NCBI RefSeq assembly: GCF_028583425.1
Contig: NC_072798.1
Span: forward strand, 9,302,501 to 9,366,500
Direction: 5' to 3'
Length of the DNA stretch: 64,000 nt
Source of the DNA: Eublepharis macularius
Lineage: Eukaryota; Chordata; Lepidosauria; Squamata; Eublepharidae
Shown: in pieces, positions 49,401 through 61,400 of the stretch
How the letters are laid out: every line of letters begins with the position of its first letter
Numbering within the stretch: the first letter of the stretch is position 1
Made by a program: the position numbers and the translations under genes
The notes under the pieces: generated by a model
Told to the model about the DNA's origin: nothing
The model's input: the letters and a program-made list of their open reading frames with translations, nothing else
The model's database searches: none

Positions 49401-52400
49401 AACCAGCTTATGGCTGAGAGGTAAGAATTTTTTTTCTGGATTTCCTAGAGTAGCAATTCTCAGGTTTTAGTACTCTGAAGACTCCCATTTTGATTTTTTT
49501 TTTAAATTGACAAACCCCTAAAGCATTCTCTTCCTTCTTCACAGGCACATACAAAACAACCCCTTTTCAAAACATGTGATGCCAGCCACATATGCCCCAT
49601 AGAGGCTTCTGTCCCTTTCTTTCCTCAAGGACAAGACAGTTGTAAAAGTAAATTTAAGGGGAAAATGCTCTTATTGTCTGCACCTGGTTTACGAGCATAT
49701 CTTAGAAGGATAGCTGATTCTCTCAGGCCACTACTCAGAAGTAGGGCTGTTGCATTTCACACTGTAGTAAGCAATACCATATAGCTTCTGATGAGTCCCA
49801 GAATGTTGCGTCAATGCAATGATGTCACTTCTAGGTTCCCCTGGAAGTGGTGTCATGGTGGCAGAGTGGCGATTCTCCCCATGTCTCTCCCGTCCAGTCT
49901 CCTGCTCAAACCTGCTCGAAAAGCCATGACTCAAAGTCCAATCATCCTTTTCTTAAAAGAGACTTTGCTCCAAAGTCAACATGAATCCTCCTTATTAGTT
50001 AATAATATCTAGCTAGATGGGATGGGAGGGGGCCTGGAAAAACTTCCTGAGCTGCTTGTAGAAATAGAAAATAGAGTGAAAACCAGTTCGATTTTATATC
50101 TGAAGCAACGGAGATGATTAAATTAGGACCTCTTTGATGCCATTCAGCCAGTTAGAGTTCCTTGGATTCAAGTATCAGTCCCAGCAACCAAGAGGTGTGT
50201 TTCCTGTCAAGTACCATCTGTAAGCAAGCTGACTACAGGTGGTGGAAGTTCTACAAGCTCTCACCTATTGAAAGAAGGCAAAGTCAATTCTGTCCCCTTT
50301 GCCTGAGGTGGGGAGTCCCTGCTACCATTTCTCGAAAATGGAGAGAGCTCCATTTTCATCTTAGCTGGCTGGCATGAGGATTCTCTCTCTGCCCTCACAG
50401 AGGACTTGAAGGTCCTCAGATAATGCTTGTGGATCCCAGGGATGCCTTGAGCCCAGTTTGTGCCTCTCTGTTTTAGAGGTTCTTCAGAAGAGAGGACATT
50501 AGTTCTTTAACGAAGGGCTACCTCAGTTGGGATCCAATTCTGGCAACGCTTGGGCAGTTGCTAGCAGTATTTTGGAGGGTGGAATCTCAACTTGCTACAA
50601 GGCTTTCTATGGAATCTCATCACTTCTTTGATAGAAAACAACCTTGCTGAAACATCGGTAAGCTGCCCCAAAGCCCTACATAGTGCAAAGATAGGACAGA
50701 AATCTTTGAAATTTATAAGATCGCGACATTTGAATATAAAGTGACAGCAGCTAGAATCGTTTAGGCAGCAAAATGGAAATCAGACATCTGTCCAAGTTTA
50801 GAAGAATGGGAAAACGAACTTGCCAGATATGCTGTAATGGCGAAGATAACAGCTTCTTTGAGAAACAGCTGAGTCATGAATTTTGAGGAGAGATGGAATG
50901 TGTATTATGCAAGCAGGAGACAAATTTCGGCAATGCAAAAGCAGAATGAGAATAAGTCCTAAACGAAACATCTTGAGCTCGTTCACAGGGAGGGCTAAAA
51001 ATCGAATGAATGAATGAATGAATGAATAAATGAAAGAATGAATGAATGAATATAAATGTAAAAAGAAGGATCTTTTTGAGCAGAAACATTTTAAATTTTT
51101 TTTATTGTGAGATATGTAAGAGACTTTCCTTATCTATCCATTTGTTAAAAGTTATATCAACTATGTAGAAGTGGCGACAGTATGTAATACTGAGTATGTA
51201 GAAATAAAGAAATCAATAAAACAGATAAGTTATGAAATTTGTTACAAAATGTTGAATACAAATGTACCCTAATATAAATAAGTATCATTGTATTTCATAG
51301 ATAGTGTCTTAAAAATTTTAATGAAGGGAAAAATACTTTGTGTTTTATATATTCTGTTACATGCAATTATTTCTGATTTACACAATTATGCTACACAATC
51401 TCTTTTTCCTTTCTGTATCCCCTTTTATTAAAGGTAAAGGTAGTCCCCTGTGCAAACACCAAGTCATTACTGACCCATGGGGGGACATCGCATCGCAATG
51501 TTTTCTTGGCAGATTTTTATTACGGGGTGGTTTGCCATTGCCTTCCCCAGTCATCTACACTTTACCTCCAGGAAACTGGGTACTCATTTTACTGACCTAA
51601 GAAGGATGGAAGGCTGAGTCAACCTTGAGCTGGCTATTTGAACCCTTCCGCCAGGATCGAACTCAGGTCATAAGCAGAGCTTGGGCTGCAGTACTGCAGC
51701 GTGTCATTCTGCGCCACAGGGCCCTTATCCCCTTTTATTATTATCCTGTTTTTTAAGATAAAAATTATTTTATTTAAAAAAAGAAATCTATAAAATCACA
51801 GTATGATAGAAATATAGATACAAACACATACACAGAGAGAAGGGCAGATGCTGACAGCACAGTGTTTTGACATCTGATGTTTTACAACACATAGGAATCT
51901 GGCCTCGACAGCTGCCCTAAAAAGGAATATCACTAAGCGGATCTTGCAGATGTCCCTGGACCATCACATTGTGACCCCGTACACAGCAATGTTGATCGAG
52001 AGCCCAAATGGAGATGAACTGATGCTGGCCGACTCGCCTCGGGACAACAAACGGGCCTGCTGTCCAGGTTGGTTGCTCGCTGCTGTTCCCATCCGGATGC
52101 CACCTGGTTTCACTCAAGGCTAGAACTACCTTGTTCTTCCTGTTCCCAAACAGGTGCTTTAGCCATCGGCCACCCAAAGCCTGAAAATTCCATCCCGCTT
52201 TGGGCCAAGTCCACATCAATGCCGAACGAACCATTAAGCCTCGTTAAGGGACCAACTGCAGCAGCCATACACGCTGGTAAGAGATTTTTGGATGCTCAAA
52301 TGATAGCCCCTTGCTCGTTTCTGCTTAGGAGGGTGAAAACGCAAAATCTAAGGGCAAAGGAAACTTTTATTGATGGGGAAGGGGAATGACCTCAGCGGGA

Positions 52401-55400
52401 TATAATTAGACATGGGCATGAACCGCATTACGAACCAAAAAAACCCACGAACCGCCCAATCTTCCGTTCGCGATCTGGCGGTTCGTGAGCATCCATGGCC
52501 AATGAACCAGCATTCGTTACAGGCGTGGTTCAGTGCGTTCTTCCGCAGTTAGTGAAGCCAGACAGTCAGGCACCTTCAATCAGTTCCCTTGGAAATGGAG
52601 CCGGGGGAATGCCTGAACTCTGTCTGCACTCCTTCTGTCGCCCTGGAAACCCGAATGGAAGCCCAGCTTACCTTGATCAGCAGGTCTTCTTTCCAACCAT
52701 GGAGCTGGAAAGTGGTTACAGCCTGGGAGAAGACACCCGGGGGAGGGAGTGGGTGTTCTATAGCCATGGGCACTCCAATCTCATCCCTGCAAACCCTGAT
52801 AGGCAGCTCTGATGGCCAACCACAGACCTCTGTGTTGCTTATAAAAAGCAGTGGGGTCCCAGGCTGGGTTTCACTTTCAGTGAGCAGTGGAGTGTGACAG
52901 AGCTGATGCTTGCTACTTGCTAGCCTTTGGGGAGAGAGACAGAGAGAGTTTAATTGGAGCTTGGATCCCTATTGCAATCTTGACCAAACTTGGGTAATGG
53001 CTGGAGGAGAGCTTGTTAAACACTCCCCGGAAATATGGGCTCTCTAATTCCAATGGGGGCCATTCTGACACCCACGAACCACGAACCTCGAACTGGTTCG
53101 GCAATGGGAAAAGTTCGTTGTGGTTCGCAATTTTTTCAGTTCGTGCCCATGTCTAGATATAATGCCATAGTCTACCTTCCTAGGCAGCCATTTTCTCCAG
53201 GGGAACTAATCTCCGTCACCTGGAGATCAGTTGTAACTCCAGAAGCTCTCCAGCTACCTCCTGGAAGTTGGGAACCCTAAATTTGTCACTGATATTTGCT
53301 TGCAGTTGATGTCTTGTTGAGAAAGAAGCTAGATGACACAGCTGGGGCCTCTGAACATCAGGTAGGAGAGAAAAGGAGGGAAGAGAGGCCCATGAGGGCA
53401 ATGGATGGCCAATGGATGGCCAGCAATAGAGAAGGGATGCCTGGCAAATTGCCGGTGTCTCTCTGTTTCTGTCCCCCTCTCCCTCCCTCTCTGAGGCACA
53501 GAAATGCTTGGTCTGAAATTGAAAGTTAAAATTGGTCAGTGCTACAAAGTTCTTAAGGACACAGCACAAGAAATTCTTTTACCTTAAAAGACAACACGCT
53601 GCTAAGATATGGCACGTTTCCTCTATTATAATAAAAAGTGTCATTTGCCAAGTTGCCAGAAGAGGGAAACACAGGTCATGCCAGCAGAAAACTAGACAGT
53701 TGGCAATTCTATGGCACAGTAAGGATAGAATCCCGTTTTTGAGAATATTCGTCTTTTACTGGGAACGTTAGATGCAAGTGGGATTGCTCAGTAGGAGAGC
53801 ACAATGTTTTGCATGCAGAAGGTATAGGTTCAGTCTCCAGCATTAGAGCCCATTTGGTGTAGTGGTTAAGAGCGGCAGGACTCTAATCTGGAGAGCTGGG
53901 TTTGATTCCTCATTCCTCCACTTGAAGCCAGCTGGGTGGCCTTAGGTCTGTCACAGCTCTTTCAGAGCTGTCTCAGCCCACCCACCTCACAGGGTGATTG
54001 TTGTGGGGATAATAATGACGTACTTTGTAAACCGCTCTGAGTGGGTGTTAAGTCGTCCTGAAGGGCGGTATATAAATCGAATGTTGTTGTTGTTGTTATT
54101 AAAAAACAGAAACAAAACCAGGTCTTGTATACTGCAGAAAGTTTGGAGAAGTTTCAGGGTTGGGAATGATACTTCCAGAATACTTTGAATCCTGCTGTTT
54201 CTTCTTCTAGAAATTAATCCCTGGAATGTTGACACATACTGGATGTTTCTGTGTTTTGACTGCAGTTTGTTAAACTTTCAGTCATGCCAATGCATCATCT
54301 TGCAAATGCTTGTCCTCTTGAGTTATGGCTTTTTAAAAAAAAATTGTGCGGTCAGACTAGTTTAAAAAATAAAATTCTGGGCCCAGGATGGAATCTAGGA
54401 AGCCCTGGTGTGAGCCTGGTAGAATCTGGTGTTTACTGCTTTCTCAACCACACAGCTGAGACAGAGCCTGCTTTGCACTGAGATAGCAAATGCAGAAGAT
54501 TATAGGGTAGTGCCTGGAGAGATCAGAATTTGGAAAGGATGTGTTATCGCTTCTGGGTGATGCTCTAGGCTGCTTCCCCTAGTCTCTATAGTCTTTAGAT
54601 AAAGGAAAATTCCTAGAGTGTCACTATGTGGAGGCCATTTTTCCCTGCTCCTCAATTCCTCTGGGCTGGAAATTAGTGTTGAGGGGTGAGTAAATGGGAG
54701 GCCTACACAGAGATGGTCTCAGCTTTAATCACCGGCATCTCTATCCTGTGGGTGTGTTATGTGCCATCAAGTCATGTCTGACTTCTGGCGACTCTATGAA
54801 TGAAAGACTTTCAAAACGTCCTATCATTAACATACTTGCTCAGATCTTGCAGACTGGAGGATGTGGATTTCTTTACTGAGTCAAGCCTTTTCATTTTGTG
54901 TCTTCCTCTTTTCCTACTGCCTTTCAGCTTTCCTGTCATTATTGCTTTTTTCCAGGGAGTCTTGTCTTCTCATGATATGACCAAAGTACAATAGCCTCAG
55001 TTTTGTCATTTTAGCATCTAGGGAGAATTCAGGATTGATTTGACCTAGAACCCACTTATTTGTCTTTTGGGCTGTTCATGGTATCTGCAAAACTCTCCTC
55101 CAGCACCACATTTCAAATGAATCTCCATCCTAGAGGATCTCAATTTACAGGTGCTGGAAAAGTCCTTTCTCTGTCTGAGCCCTTGGAGAGCAGCTGCCAG
55201 TCAGAGTAGACAATACTGAACTGGATGGACTAACTGACCGACATGATATAAGGCAACTTCATATGTACAGGGATAAATAACCATTGACAGACCTGTTCTA
55301 CAAGAGTTTGGGCATGGATAACTTACACTGTTCTTTCAAAGAGTTCTGGGTGGAGTTCATGATCTATACCCACTCTCATTTTGTCTCCACAATAATCCTG

Positions 55401-58400
55401 TGGGATGGTTAGACTAAGTGATGGTGACCAGGCCAAGATCACCCAATGATAGGGTTACATCCCAGGAGCTTTGAAAGTGAGAAGGATGCAATGCATCAAT
55501 GTCACTTCCAGGTAAAAATCTGGATGTGACATCAGCATATCAAGAAAATGACCATAGAGTTTTAGGTGAATTCCAGACAGGCTGCCATTTCATCTGGGTT
55601 TTTCTCAGAAGTGATGTTGATGTTGTTTCTGTCCCCCCACACACACACTTCTGCAGGCCCAGATGCAAGGGCAGGTGGGGGGGCAGACTACAGGCAGGTT
55701 GTCCACCCAAAGCGAGCAAATGGTAAGCCTACCTGATGAATATTATGGAGAAGGAAGAATTTGAATCTGGCTCTCTCAGCGAAGTCCATCCCTGTCAATT
55801 ACATCATGCTGGCATTTTGGAGGTGGGGGGCTGTGGCTCAGTGATAGAAGATCAACATTGCTTACAAAAGGTCCCGGGTTCAATCCTCAGTATCCCCTGT
55901 TAAAAGGAAGAGGGAGCAAATGATGCAAGACCATGAGACCCTGGTGAGCCAATGCCAGTCAGACTAGATAATACTGACCTCGATAGACCAGTAGTCTAAT
56001 TCAATATAAGCTCGCTTCATGAGTTCTTGTACTCAACTATGGCACTTGCAACTTTGGAAAAGGAGGTGATAATTTCCACTGACTCTCTCCTCCTATTGAT
56101 AGGGAGCAACCTGCATCTCCCTGTCCCCCCCCCCTATTCAAGATCTTCTCAGCTTCACACCAAAGGTTCAAGAACCAAGCAGGCATTAAGAAACTAGAGA
56201 TGGGCACGAACCGAAATATGAACCAAAATTAAGCACGAACCAGGCCGGTTTGTGGTTTGCGAACCACGGTTCGTCAGATCCCATTTCTGATGAACCGCCA
56301 CAAACTTTAGGCTGGTTCATTTGGGAGTTTTTTGGGTTCGTCACTGCAGACAGCCTGGTGCCAATCAATCAGTTTCCTAGGCAACAGGGGATGGACTTCC
56401 TGCAGATCTTCTGCTGACCCGGAAGTGACCTTCTGCTGGCCCAGAAGTGACAATTTTCTGACCTGGATGTGATGTTTTCATGAACCAAACGAACCGGTTC
56501 ACAAACCAGGGGCAGGTTCGTGAAAGTTCATGGTTCATGGTTTGTGAAATTTGACGAACCACGAACCACATCGTTCGGGTTTTTCCTGGTTCATTCCCAT
56601 CTCTATAAGAAACACATCAGCAGGCACTTGGGTTCCATCAGAGCCACATTCTGAATGGCTGTGCGACAGAATGGGAGAGGGGCCTGAGAACTGAAGAGAA
56701 ACCATTTTAGCACCTCACATTAAGGAAAATTTTAACAAGATGTCTTTGAAAGGCAAAAAGGAGACAAGGATTTTTACCATGTCTAGAAAAATAAGGACTG
56801 TCCCTGGTGGGCTTGCCAGCCTGACATTGGCATCCAGAGACAGACCATGGGGGCTCTGCAGGGACATCATGATTCTGCCAGTGATGTCACTTCCACCATG
56901 GTTCAGAAGTGAGGTTATCACATAGGAGCCACCCTCTAGCATTCACCCCAAACTCTATGCTTTAATCTTAGAGTTTTGAGTGAATGCTACAGTGCCACCC
57001 CATGCTCTGACATCACTTCCAGGTTGCTGGCACCCCCTCCCCACTTTGTTACCATAGCAATCTGGGAGGCCTGTCAGTCCTAGTACCTGATAAGTGGAGA
57101 CATCTGGAGAATAAACTATTGATTTATGTATTTATTCATATCATTTTTAGTCTGCTGTTCTCACTGAGACTCAAGGTGGATTACATATACAGTATAAGTT
57201 AATACAATTATTGACTGTGACATTGAATAAACAATATAATAGGAGCAAGGATAACAGAAATTTGGAAACAGGCAGAAATCTGTTTCAGAGCTTAAAAAAA
57301 ATGCTGAAACATAGATTGATATTAACTACATGGAAAGTATCCAGTAGGAGCCCTGGTATTTTGGTGTGCTTTCTTCCTGAACTCCCTCCCCTTCTCTCAG
57401 TAAGTTACAAGCTTTCCCTTTTTCACCCATTCTGACCTCCATGTTGTGGAGAATGGGATGTTCTAGCCAGACATCTCGATGGTTATTCCCCAGAGCCGCA
57501 TGGGGATCGTAACACCCAACTCGCTCTTATTTTATGGGACTGCATTCCATGCCTTTATATATGTCTCATGCAGGGCTTTTTTTCTGGGAAAAGAGGTGGT
57601 GGAACTCAGTGGTGGAACTCAGGACCGCACAATGACGTCACTTTGGGTCAGCTGGAACAAGGGGGGAGTTTTTTAAAGTTTAAATCGCCCTCGGTGAAAA
57701 TGGTCTCATGGCCGGTGGCCCCGCCCCCTGATCTCCAGACAGAGGGGAGTTTAGATCGCCCTCCGTGCTACTGCAGTGGCGCGGAGGGCAATCTAAACTC
57801 CCCTCTGTCTGGAGATCAGGGGGCGGGGCCACCAGCCATGTGACCATTTTCAAGAGGTTCCGGAACTCCATTCCACCGTGTTCCAGCTGGAAAAAAGCCC
57901 TGGTCTCATGAGACATATATAAAGGCTCCTGAAACTGTGAACATAAAAACAAGATGATTAAATGAACAAAGTAACAGTAAACCCCCAACACTGTAGATGA
58001 TGTGCTAATCACATACGGCATGTCTCTTCTTTATTTATCCGAACAGGCTCCTTAATTATTGGCCAAGCAGTGACTGACAATTCCATCCCCTCTTGGGTGA
58101 GGCCCACCGCGAAACCAGGGGGTCCTTTAGCTGTGGTCATGGGTCCAACTCTTTCTGCCATTCACGCAGGTAACAGCAGTTGGACTGACTCCTCCATTTG
58201 ACTCCCTCCATATTTACTCAATATAGCAACTCTTTGGGTAAGAAGAAAAGATGGAGGATATAAGGCCTCTTCCACCTTGGCTATGCACGACCTGTTCTGT
58301 TCCCCGGTTCTTTTGAAACAAAGAGATTTGTGCCTTTGGTGTGCACACTTAGTATATAACCCTAGTTATTTAGAATCAAAATTTGTGGACCATCTAAGAT

Positions 58401-61400
58401 CAAGGTCTTGTAGACTTTTTTTTAAAAAAAGGTAAATGACCGTGGTGGTTAATGTATTCAATGGGACACTGGAGGGGGGGGGCGTGTTTTAACTCCTCCC
58501 TGTGCTGTTCTCCCAGTTTAAATTCTGTCCCTCTCCTGAACTTTGCCCCATATGGGGAACCACACAGGTCCAAATAAGCTGGTGAGGTCTAGAAGTCAGA
58601 GTGTCGGATTATAATTCGAGTTCAAATTTCTACCTGGCCATGGATTTTGCTCGGTCACCTTGGGCCACTTATTCCTTCTCAGGGACAAATTAGACATTAG
58701 GTCTGCCCCGGGTTCAGTTGGGATGGCACCGAAGCATTAGGGTTCCCAACCTCTAGGTGACAACAGGAGATCTCCTGGAATTACAGCTGATCTCCAGATG
58801 AGAGGCAGAGGGAGACACAAGGGTGGGAGATGGAAGGTGTGAATAGGGCACTGGTGGTGGGCCGAGGTCGGAGGGAACTCCTGGGTAATCTGTTCCCTGG
58901 TTGCTCCTGAACCTGGAACTGGCCCTGGACTGAACATGGTTGAGACTGGCTGTATTGCTGTATAAATCTTCCTCATATTTTACCCTCCCTACAGTTTTGT
59001 GGATCTCTATGTAATCTAACTTTGCGATAACACAGAATAAAAATCCCAATAGAAGCCGATGCCCAGTGCCAAAGGAAGAAAGCACTTAAACCATTCATAG
59101 TGGGGGAGGCTCATTGAGTAATTGCTACAGGGCTATATCTGCAATAATGTCCCCCTGCCCCAGCACATTTGCTCATCAATCTTTTTTCCAAAACAGGACC
59201 TTTACTTTTAGGGCAACCCCAGCCTGATAATTCTTCTACGTCTGTTGGCAAACTCACAAAGAAACCAGCTGGCAGCGGAATACATTCAGGTAGAAGAGCT
59301 TGTGTTGACCGTTTCACTCTCACAGAAGTGTTTTTGCTTTGATATAGGCCTGTACAGAGGTCATTTTGTAGAAAAAGAGCTGGAGGAACTCATTAGCATA
59401 ACTCATTAGCATATGCCACACCCCTTGACATCACCTATCCTGGCTGCTTTGGACCCAATCCTGGCCATTCAGGGCCGAAATTGGGCCCAAAATGGCAAAA
59501 AGGGGCTGAAAATGGCTGAAAAGGGGCCCAAAATGGTCAGGATCGGGCTGCTGCTGAACAGGAGAGAGATCCACCACCTGTCAGAAGCCCAATCGGGGCC
59601 GTTTCAGCCCCAATCCAGGACGAAACTGACCCAAAATGGCCGAGAGTCAGGTGGGCGGGGCCACCTGACATGTGACCTCTTTGGGAATCCTGCGTGTTCC
59701 CCCTTGAAATGAGCCCTGGGCCTGTACAAGATAGAATGTGGGACAAAAAAGTAAACCCTCAGGGCCACTGAGAGAGAGGGACTAAGGGCCAAATGACGTG
59801 TTTAGGTTTTTAACAAGATGTGCCCAGGAGTTCCTCAGATCCAACTCAGGTTCCCTGCAGCCACACAGCAGCTGCGGGAAATGGCTTTTTAAAAATAAAG
59901 AAGAGCCCAAACAGGCTTGGAACACCACTGCAGAGGGAGGAAGGGATCCTGTCTCCCCCCACCCAATCCATTTTCCCGTGCGGAAACAGTGATGGAAAAG
60001 AGTTATTTTCTCGATTTGCTGTTCTGTGTGGAGTATTACACACCTGGAGCAGCAAAAACAGGTAAATAACTCCCCTCCAGGGCCGTTTCCACATAGGAAA
60101 AAAGCTTGAGGGAGAGCAAGAACCCTTTCTCCCTCGATGGCAGTGTTCCGAGCCCATTCGGACTCTCTTTTATTTTCTAAAAGCCATTCCCTGCAGCTGC
60201 CATATATGGAATCTATATGGAAACTCTTTATATGGAATCATATCTCCGGTCCATCTAGCTGAGCATTGTTTATACTCTGGCAGATGCTTTTATACAAAGA
60301 ACTATCCTTCCCAACACCCATTACCTGAAATCCCTGAATTAGAGATGCTGGGGATTGAACCTGGAACCTTCTGCATGCTAAGCAAGTGCTCTAGCACTCA
60401 GCCCGAAGCCCTGATGTTGGGTCAACTTGGGTATAAAAGCTGTTTAGTGCAGCTCAGAGATGTATAATGTCATGCAATTGATGTGAGTTCTTTCATCATT
60501 CTGCTGTGACGTCTTGTTTGTGCCTTCAAAATCAAGTTGTCTGGGCGTTCATAAGAATATAAAAAGGAGCATATCGATAGTCCAGAATATAGTTTCCAGG
60601 AGTGGCTAAATAGATGTCCCCAGAAAAGCTATAAGCAGGGCATAGATGCCAGGTCTTTCCCTTGTTATTGCCCCATAGCAACTGGTATTAATAGGTATAC
60701 TCCCTCTGAACTATTTGGCAATTTTGGACATATCCTCATGAATCTGTGTAAATCCCCCTTTTAAAAACATGGAAGCTGGTGGCTGGAGATCGCTCCTATC
60801 AGCAAATAAATATTTACTTGTGGTCCCCGGCCCTAAGGAAGCCCGCCTTGCTTCAACCAGGGCCAGGGCCTTTTCAGTCCTGGCCCCAGCCTGGTGGAAC
60901 GCTCTGTCAATGGAAACCCGGGCCCAGCGGGACATATTATCGTTCCGCCGGGCCTGTAAGACAGAGCTGTTCCGCCAGGCGTTTGGTGATTGAAGGGGGC
61001 GGTGCCATGTCGGCCTCCCACCTTTGGGGTGGGGAAGGTTCTCCCCACCACTGCACCTTGTTAATTTGTTTTATTATTTGTATATTGATTTTAGTTTTGT
61101 TTTTATCGATTTTAACTGTTCACCGCCCAGAGCCCCTGGGGATGGGCGGTATATAAATTGAATAAATAAATAAATAAATAAAATCATTGTTTCTTGGGCT
61201 AGTTAGTTCTGTAAGTGTGTGGATTATTATCTGCCATCTGTCCTGAAAACAGTGCCCATTGATTATATTGGAGGCCTGTAAGTTCTACTAATATGGGAGC
61301 GCAAAAAATGTCTCTCTGTCTGCTTACTTTGCTCACTGCATACTTTTATGAGTCTGTATCATGTGTCCTCTGAGGAGCACACTGTAAAGACAAATATTAG

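Noticed and set aside
49785-49830. Hammerhead core CTGATGAG
   Set aside because: No GAAA element or pairing stems follow at the required distance.
51003-51053. CRISPR-like array
   Set aside because: It is a simple (GAAT)n tetranucleotide repeat.
53306-53361. Possible ITIH2 exon (VDVLLRKKLDDTAGASEHQ) with good acceptor and GTAGGA donor
   Set aside because: It starts in phase 1 but ends in phase 0, so joining to the next linker exon gives an immediate stop. No alternative donor restores the frame.
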